A DNA stretch of 64,000 bases, taken from contig CAUYUJ010002714.1 in the NCBI GenBank assembly GCA_963575745.1, positions 135,228 to 199,227 on the forward strand, in the 5' to 3' direction. How positions within the stretch are numbered: the first letter of the stretch is position 1; each line of letters opens with the position of its first letter. A program made the position numbers and the translations under genes. Of the stretch, positions 59,434 to 64,000 are shown one piece after another. The stretch is from Prorocentrum cordatum. Its lineage: Eukaryota; Sar; Dinophyceae; Prorocentrales; Prorocentraceae. Under the pieces are notes generated by a model. It ran no database searches and had not been told where the DNA came from. It saw only the letters and a program-made list of their open reading frames with translations.

Positions 59434-59551
59434 AAGGATGAAGATGGGGATGCGCATGATGACGAGGATGATGACGAGGATGATGATGAGGATGAGGATG
59501 ATGAGGATGATGAGGATGATGAGGATGATGATGAGGATGATGAGGATGATG

Positions 59552-59593
<42 letters not shown>

Positions 59594-59680
59594 CTGATGA
59601 GAAATATGATGAGCAGGACGACGAAAGAAGTGGTGATAACCACCGTGATTATGGTGATGGTGATGATGCTGATAACCTGT
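58815..59680 (+). repeat. GAT microsatellite
   Basis: Pure GAT at 58817-58885, then GAT with GCT and GAC interruptions. A short non-repeat gap at 59255-59325 contains CCATTTGCGGTCCATACACG. Confidence 0.95.
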
Positions 59681-59689
59681 CGAGGACGA

Positions 59690-59878
59690 GGGTCAAATCT
59701 GGGACGACGAGGACGACAAGGGAGGGATGGTGAAGGGAGGCCCTCGTGCCGGCGCCCACCCTCCGGCCTTCGCGCCCCTCCCGCCGAGGAGAGCGGCAGC
59801 TACCGCGAGGCCGTGGACTATTTAGAGGGGCGGTGGGACGACGACGAGGCTCGCGGCGTCTCGCGCTGGGATGAGTAG
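59690..59878 (+). other. Coding-like island before a Glu tract
   Basis: The plus frame ending at 59878 encodes AEESGSYREAVDYLEGRWDD, then DEARGVSRWDE, directly before a stop and the GGA tract. Balanced, acidic composition makes this a plausible exon or C-terminus. No family is recognised. Confidence 0.3.
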
Positions 59879-59879
59879 G

Positions 59880-60080
59880 AGGCGGAGGAGCAAGAATGAC
59901 GAGGAGAAGACGCAGGAGGAGGAGGAGGAGGAAGAGGAGGAGGAGGAGGATGAGGAGGAGGAGGAGGAGGCGGAGATGGATTCGGAGGAGGAGGATGAGT
60001 AGGAGGCGGAGGAGGAATAATGACGAGGAGAAGACGCAGGAGGAGGAGGAGGAGGAGGAGGAGGAGGAGGAGGAGGAGCG
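59880..60080 (+). repeat. GGA microsatellite, internally duplicated
   Basis: Two similar GGA blocks each start AATGACGAGGAGAAGACGCA (59895, 60018). Confidence 0.95.
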
Positions 60081-60299
60081 TCCTCTTTTTTGTGTTCTTT
60101 GCCGCAGTTGTGCATGCATGGCTGTGGCTCACCAGTCTCGCAGTTTCACAGTTTCACAGGCAGGGGTAGCTACGCAGAAAGAAGAGATGGAGAGCTAAAA
60201 TGATTACACTTATATGCGCACGTTGACATATACACATACATTCGCATGTGTATACACATATACGAGAGAGCGTGATCCACCGCCGCGTTACTGTGGAAC

Positions 60300-61345
60300 A
60301 TTCCCCCCCCCCCCCCCCCCCCCCCCTCCCTCCGGAACCCGGGGTCCCCCCCCCCCCCCGAAAATCCCCCCCCCCCCTGCTGGAACTCCCCCCCCCCCCC
60401 TCCCCTAGCAAAACCCCCCCCTCCCCTAACCCCTCCCCTCCCCACCCCCCCCACCCCCCCCCCCCTCGAAAACCGGGGGGGGGTCACTGCCGGTTCGAAC
60501 CCCCCCCCCCCCCGAAAACCGGAGGGGGTCACTACCGGTTCGAACCCCTCCCCACCTCCCCCTCACCGCCAGCAAACGACTCCCGGTCCCTACCACCGTC
60601 CGCACCACATCCCCCACTGTTGTTCCCAGCACCACTGTCCTCACCACCACTGTCCCCACTGGTTCCACCACCGTCCCTACTGTCCCCACCAGTGCCCCCA
60701 CCACTGTCGCACTGTCCCCACTGTCCCCACCACTGTTCCCACCACGGTTCCACTCTCCCCACTTTCTCCACGGCCCCAACCACTGCCCGACTATCCCCAC
60801 TGTCCCCACTGTCCCACTAACTCCTCCGCTGTCCCACTGAGCTGTCCCACTGTTCCCACCACTGTCCGCACTGTGCCCACCACTGTCCCCACTGTACCTC
60901 TGTCCCATTGTCCCACCGCCGTCCTCGCCACCGCCTTCACCACTGTCCCCACCCCCACTGTACCCTCCACTGTCCCGCTGTTTCCACCACATTCCCACTG
61001 TCCCCACACCACTGTCCCCACCACCACCGTCCCCACCACTGTCCCACTGTCCCCACTGTTCCCACCATTGTCCTCACCACTGTCCCCACCACTACCGTCC
61101 CCACCACTGTCCTACTGTCCCCACCACTGTCCCGCTGTCCCCTCACCAGTGTCCCCACCACCACCGTCCGCACCACTGTCCGCACCCCCCCCCCGGTTTT
61201 CGAGGGGGGGGGGGGTTCGAACCGGTAGTGACCTACCCCCCTTTTCATGATGGACTGGGGGAGGGGGGGGAGGGGTTTGAACCGGTAGTGACCCCCCCGG
61301 TTTTCCGGGAGGGGGGGGTAGTACCCCCCCGGGTTTTCCGCCAGC
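60300..61345. repeat. Inverted-repeat-bounded poly-C and CCACTGTCCC array
   Basis: On the left (60466-60550) GAAAACCGG...GGTCACTRCCGGTTCGAACC occurs twice. On the right (61190-61310) the inverse, GGTT(C/T)GAACCGGTAGTGACC...CCGGTTTTC, occurs twice. Between them is a ~600-bp array of CCACTGTCCCCACCA units. Long C runs fill 60301-60480. GGTTCGAACCC matches the Pol III B-box consensus, but no A-box or tRNA fold is visible. Confidence 0.8.
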
Positions 61346-61379
61346 AGCGGTAGAACATGCTTTTTCATATATACAAGCA

Positions 61380-61515
61380 TGTATCTACATACATAGTTGT
61401 GTACGTGTGTATACTAATATATATATATGTGTATTCGTATATATATATATAAGTACATGTACGTGCATCCGTATGTGCATTCAGACAGTCACATATATAT
61501 AGAGAGATCATCCAC

Positions 61516-61596
<81 letters not shown>

Positions 61597-61640
61597 TAAG
61601 CAGACAACGCGACAGAGAGAGAGAGAGAGAGAAGGAACTA
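61380..61640 (+). repeat. TA-rich and GA dinucleotide tracts
   Basis: TATATA runs at 61420-61510 (including one at 61437-61452), then GA tracts at 61523-61590 and 61615-61632. Confidence 0.95.
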
Positions 61641-61699
61641 CATATATATAGAGATATGCAGAGAGGCAGGGAGGGATAGGGCAGGATATCTAGGAGGAT

Positions 61700-62065
61700 C
61701 GGGAGAACGAGGAGGAGGAGAGGAAGAGGAGGAGCGAGAGAGGGTGGAGGAGGAGGAGGAGGAGGAGGAGGAGGAGGAGGAGGAGGAGGAGGAGTTGGAG
61801 TTGGAGGAGGAGGAGGAGGAGGAGGAGTTGGAGGAGGAGGTGGAGGAGGAGGAGGAGGAGGAGGAGGAGGGGGAGGCGGAGGAGAGCGAACGGGGGCGAG
61901 GCGGGGGAGAAGCGAGAGGGCGGTGAAAGAGGAGGAGGAGGAGGAAGAGAAGGAGGAGGAGGAGGAGGAGGAGGAGTAGGAGGACGAGGGGGAGGACGAA
62001 GAAGAGGCGGAGGAGGGGGGAGGACGAGGGGAAGCGAGAGAGGGCGCAGGAGGAGGATGAGGAGG
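61700..62065 (+). repeat. GGA microsatellite
   Basis: GGA/GAG with GTT and GCG interruptions, running into the acidic frame downstream. Confidence 0.95.
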
Positions 62066-62070
62066 AAAGG

Positions 62071-62307
62071 ATGATGAAGGAGGAGGATCAGGAGGATGAG
62101 GCGGAGGAAGAGGGCAAAGATGACAATCTCGAGTTCGAGGAGGGCGAGCCCGCGTCTGACTGTGAAGCGTCAGCGCCGTACAGAGAGCAGCGGCGCTTGG
62201 CCTCGTGCGGCGCAGGCGGATCGAGCGGGTCCTTCCACTCGATCTGCGCGCCTGGCTTGTCAGCAGCTCAGGGTGGCGTCCGCCGGAAACGGGTCATTTG
62301 TATAATG
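62071..62307 (+). other. Coding-like acidic island
   Basis: The plus frame encodes EEDQEDEAEEEGKDDNLEFE, then EGEPASDCEASAPYREQRRL, before running into the MITE-like element at 62308. It could be the acidic end of an exon, with the frame beyond 62308 (stop near 62424) being insertion-derived. No family is recognised. Confidence 0.3.
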
Positions 62308-62466
62308 AAGTCGGGCCTGTCCCTCTACAGGAGGAACGTTCAAACATTAGTCAGGGGATGCGTTTTTTCTTTAAAAATAACCATTTCGTGTTATGTTCGT
62401 GGAATAGTTTTGTCAATTTCCTAAATTTTCGTCCACAATCCCCCTGCAGAGGGGCAGGCCCGACTT
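62308..62466. mobile_element. MITE-like element with ~28-bp TIRs
   Basis: The left end AAGTCGGGCCTGTCCCTCTA, then CAGGAGG, and the right end CCCCCTGCAG, then AGGGGCAGGCCCGACTT, are inverse copies with three or so mismatches. The ~100-bp interior is AT-rich (TTTTTTCTTTAAAAATAACC) and non-coding. Flanks ATAATG and AATTG hint at a short target duplication but are not exact. Confidence 0.8.
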
Positions 62467-62835
62467 AATTGTAGAAGCAGACAAGCTCTCACAAGCCCCA
62501 GTAGCTTTGAGTTGTTTGGCCTGGGAGAGGCTGGTCCTCGTGGTCGGGTTGGTGGCTGGGAGGTGGCTCAAGATACCGTTCGCTCCGAGTTTGTGGACAC
62601 CCCGGCCCATCAGGTCCTCTCGTGCCTCAGCCTGCTTGGCTGCATAACTCGGGGCTGCCCCATTCGATGCACACCAGATCAGACTGTCACACGCTGCTTC
62701 TCTGTGCCACTTCTGCTGACCACCTCTTTGTGATTACGCAGGTTGTTTCGTTTGCTCAAGTGCTCTTGTTTGGTAAACAGTGTCCAGAACAGGCTTCGTG
62801 CCACTGGGTACGCTAGCAGGAGCGGCGGGTGAGCA
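62467..62835. other. Upstream region of the sialidase, no gene recognised
   Basis: Contains a pyrimidine-rich stretch (62690-62760) and several AG dinucleotides, including CTAGCAG at 62813-62819. If the gene is still transcribed, any of these could serve as the trans-splice acceptor. No promoter motif is assigned. Confidence 0.4.
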
Positions 62836-62856
62836 TCCGTAGCCATGTTGATCAAG
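62836..62856 (+). other. Relict dinoflagellate spliced leader
   Basis: The sequence reads TCCGTAGCCAT, then GTTGATCAAG. The dinoflagellate spliced leader is DCCGTAGCCAT, then TTTGGCTCAAG. The match is 19 of 22 positions, with two substitutions and one deletion, in the correct orientation and just upstream of the start codon. The leader is normally added to mRNA by trans-splicing and is not encoded beside protein genes, so its presence here indicates that a mature mRNA was reverse-transcribed and reintegrated. Confidence 0.85.
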
Positions 62857-62882
62857 TGAGCTAAGTGATATATTCAAGAGAG

Positions 62883-64000
62883 ATGCTGAGGGAATTCTCG
62901 CTCGTCGTCTTCTTTGCAACCTTGTTAAGTTCGGACGCCGCCATTAAGGCAGGATTTCCGCCGTCGCCTAAGCCAGGTTGCCTACCAGCCGATGCGAACA
63001 ACACGGACTTGTTCTGTCCTGGGGATCTCGGTTACGGTTGCTTCAAGATCCCCACAATCCTCAAGACGGTGAATGGTACGCTGCTGGCGATGATCGAGGC
63101 TCGCAAGTACAGCTGCGCCGACCACGGATTTATAGACCTTTGGCTACGCCGCTCCATCGATGGCGGCAAGACGTGGGCAGAGCCGATGCTCATGTACAGG
63201 AACAGCACGGAGTCGCAGTGGATAACCGTCGGAGATGGTAATTGGGTGCAGGACGCCTCTACAGGAACCATCTGGCTGTTCCACACGCGCAACAACTCCC
63301 AGCTATTCCTGTCGCACTCCGCCGACGATGGCTTGTCCTGCCTGGTCCGAGCCCATTCACAAGCCTTCTCTCCAGCGGAGCCTGACTGCGTCTGGAACAG
63401 GACATGCAGGTGGCATCCAGCTCTCCGCAGGTCCCGTCAAAGGCCGGCTTGTAATCCCAATCTATTCAGCAGGAGTGTACACCGTCTACAGCGACGACAA
63501 GGGCGCGTCCTGGCAGATGGGCGGTCTTGTGCCAGGTGAAAGATATTTGGGCGGCGCCGGCTCCGGTGAGTGGACGATTGCAGAAACTGGAACCTTCACG
63601 TGCGACGGTACGCCTGTTCTTCTCGCCAGCGTGCGCAACTCACCGAACATTCCTTCGGGGATCACGGGCAAAGGTCATCGGCTGCAGTCACTCTCGGAAG
63701 ACGGAGGCATGACGTGGGGCCCAAGCTGGGAAGTCAAGGAGATCCCAGAACCGATACGAGGCTGCGAGGGATCGCTCGTCTACCACCCGGGCACGAAGAA
63801 GCTTTATTTCAGCCACCCAGATCCAGACCTCGACCTCCTCCGCAATCGCCTCAAAGTCTGGTCGTCAAGCGATCAGGGGTCCACGTGGCAGGACCACACG
63901 GTAGTCTGGGGAAAATCGGCGGGATATTCGTCACTCACAGTTTTGGACGATGGCAAGCTTGGCATATTTTACGATCGCAACAACCACTCAATGGTAGTCT
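62883..64000 (+). CDS. Exo-alpha-sialidase (GH33 neuraminidase), frameshifted, 3' end outside window
   Basis: Likely removes terminal sialic acids from glycoconjugates (EC 3.2.1.18). The ATG at 62883 is chosen because it follows the spliced-leader relict and opens a signal peptide (MLREFSLVVFFATLLSSDAA). Then come FKIP (residues 54-57, the FRIP position), the acid/base Asp in DHGFID (80) and an Asp-box SIDGGKTW (91-98). A tandem CCTG duplication (63337-63344) shifts the frame near residue 152. In the next frame homology resumes with WSEP, SDDKGASW, the Glu in AETGTF (63583), HRLQSLSEDGGMTW, CEGSLV, RNRLKVW, SSDQGSTW and the Tyr nucleophile in GYSSL (63925). About 370 residues are present, near full family length. 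No introns are seen, as expected for a retrocopy. Several NxS/T sites suggest secretion. The Lys in FKIP replaces the usual catalytic Arg. It may be a pseudogene, or the 4-base repeat may be an assembly error. Confidence 0.9.

Noticed and set aside
60520-60545. tRNA gene suggested by GGTTCGAACCC
   Set aside because: No A-box, acceptor stem or cloverleaf could be drawn; the flanks are homopolymer C.
62561-62571. Second truncated spliced-leader relict (GGTGGCTCAAG)
   Set aside because: Only nine bases match the leader 3' end, which is expected by chance in 64 kb, and no start codon context follows.

Overview
The window is nuclear DNA of a eukaryote, and the best reading is a dinoflagellate. 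The strongest evidence is at 62836-62856: a 21-base stretch matching the 22-base dinoflagellate spliced leader (CCGTAGCCAT...TCAAG) with two substitutions and one missing base. It lies 26 bases upstream of an intronless sialidase gene, which is the signature of a processed, trans-spliced mRNA copied back into the genome. High GC between the repeats, an extreme load of simple repeats, very low gene density, and no operons or ribosome binding sites fit this. I cannot name the species from the sequence.

Layout. 1-1.5 kb: minus-strand remains of an unrecognised gene, broken by stops and frameshifts. 2.2-5.8 kb: seven tandem copies of a ~0.5-kb unit. 5.8-11.4 kb: GTC, CCT and GGA tracts, a GC-rich 'GGCCTCTTGGG' minisatellite, two long perfect-stem foldbacks, and the first two of four copies of a ~150-bp dispersed repeat. 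11.4-14.8 kb: a module ending in a TTG tract, present three times in tandem. 14.8-20.2 kb: an AT-rich spacer, duplicated GC-rich blocks, a ~80-bp repeat family, a third dispersed-repeat copy and a 33-bp perfect hairpin. 20.3-24.9 kb: GAT tracts, TATG/TGTATA tracts and a second minisatellite locus. 25.1-27.6 kb: a ~146-bp satellite-like array with dimer structure. 29-33 kb: very long GGA tracts. 33.3-34.5 kb: the ~80-bp family again, inverted. 35-38 kb: nested short repeats and a 1.7-kb GAT tract. 38-44 kb: the largest stretch of mostly unique sequence, holding the fourth dispersed-repeat copy and the third minisatellite locus. 45.0-47.3 kb: a ~1-kb tandem duplication, one copy of which carries a ~190-bp element with terminal inverted repeats. 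47.9-62.3 kb: GAT, GGA, ACGC, CAC, AAC, AGCAT, TGTAGA, CA and poly-C arrays separated by short coding-like islands. 62.3-64 kb: a MITE-like element, the spliced-leader relict, and the sialidase running off the window.

The only gene named with confidence is the secreted GH33 exo-alpha-sialidase, and it carries a 4-base duplication that shifts its frame. No functional gene set or pathway can be assembled. What stands out is the DNA itself: several families of inverted-repeat elements. Three of these, sharing one terminal inverted repeat, enclose GGA/CCT microsatellites, which suggests a mobile-element route for spreading microsatellites. Islands called 'coding-like' below are low-confidence guesses based on residue composition and could be exons, relics or chance.
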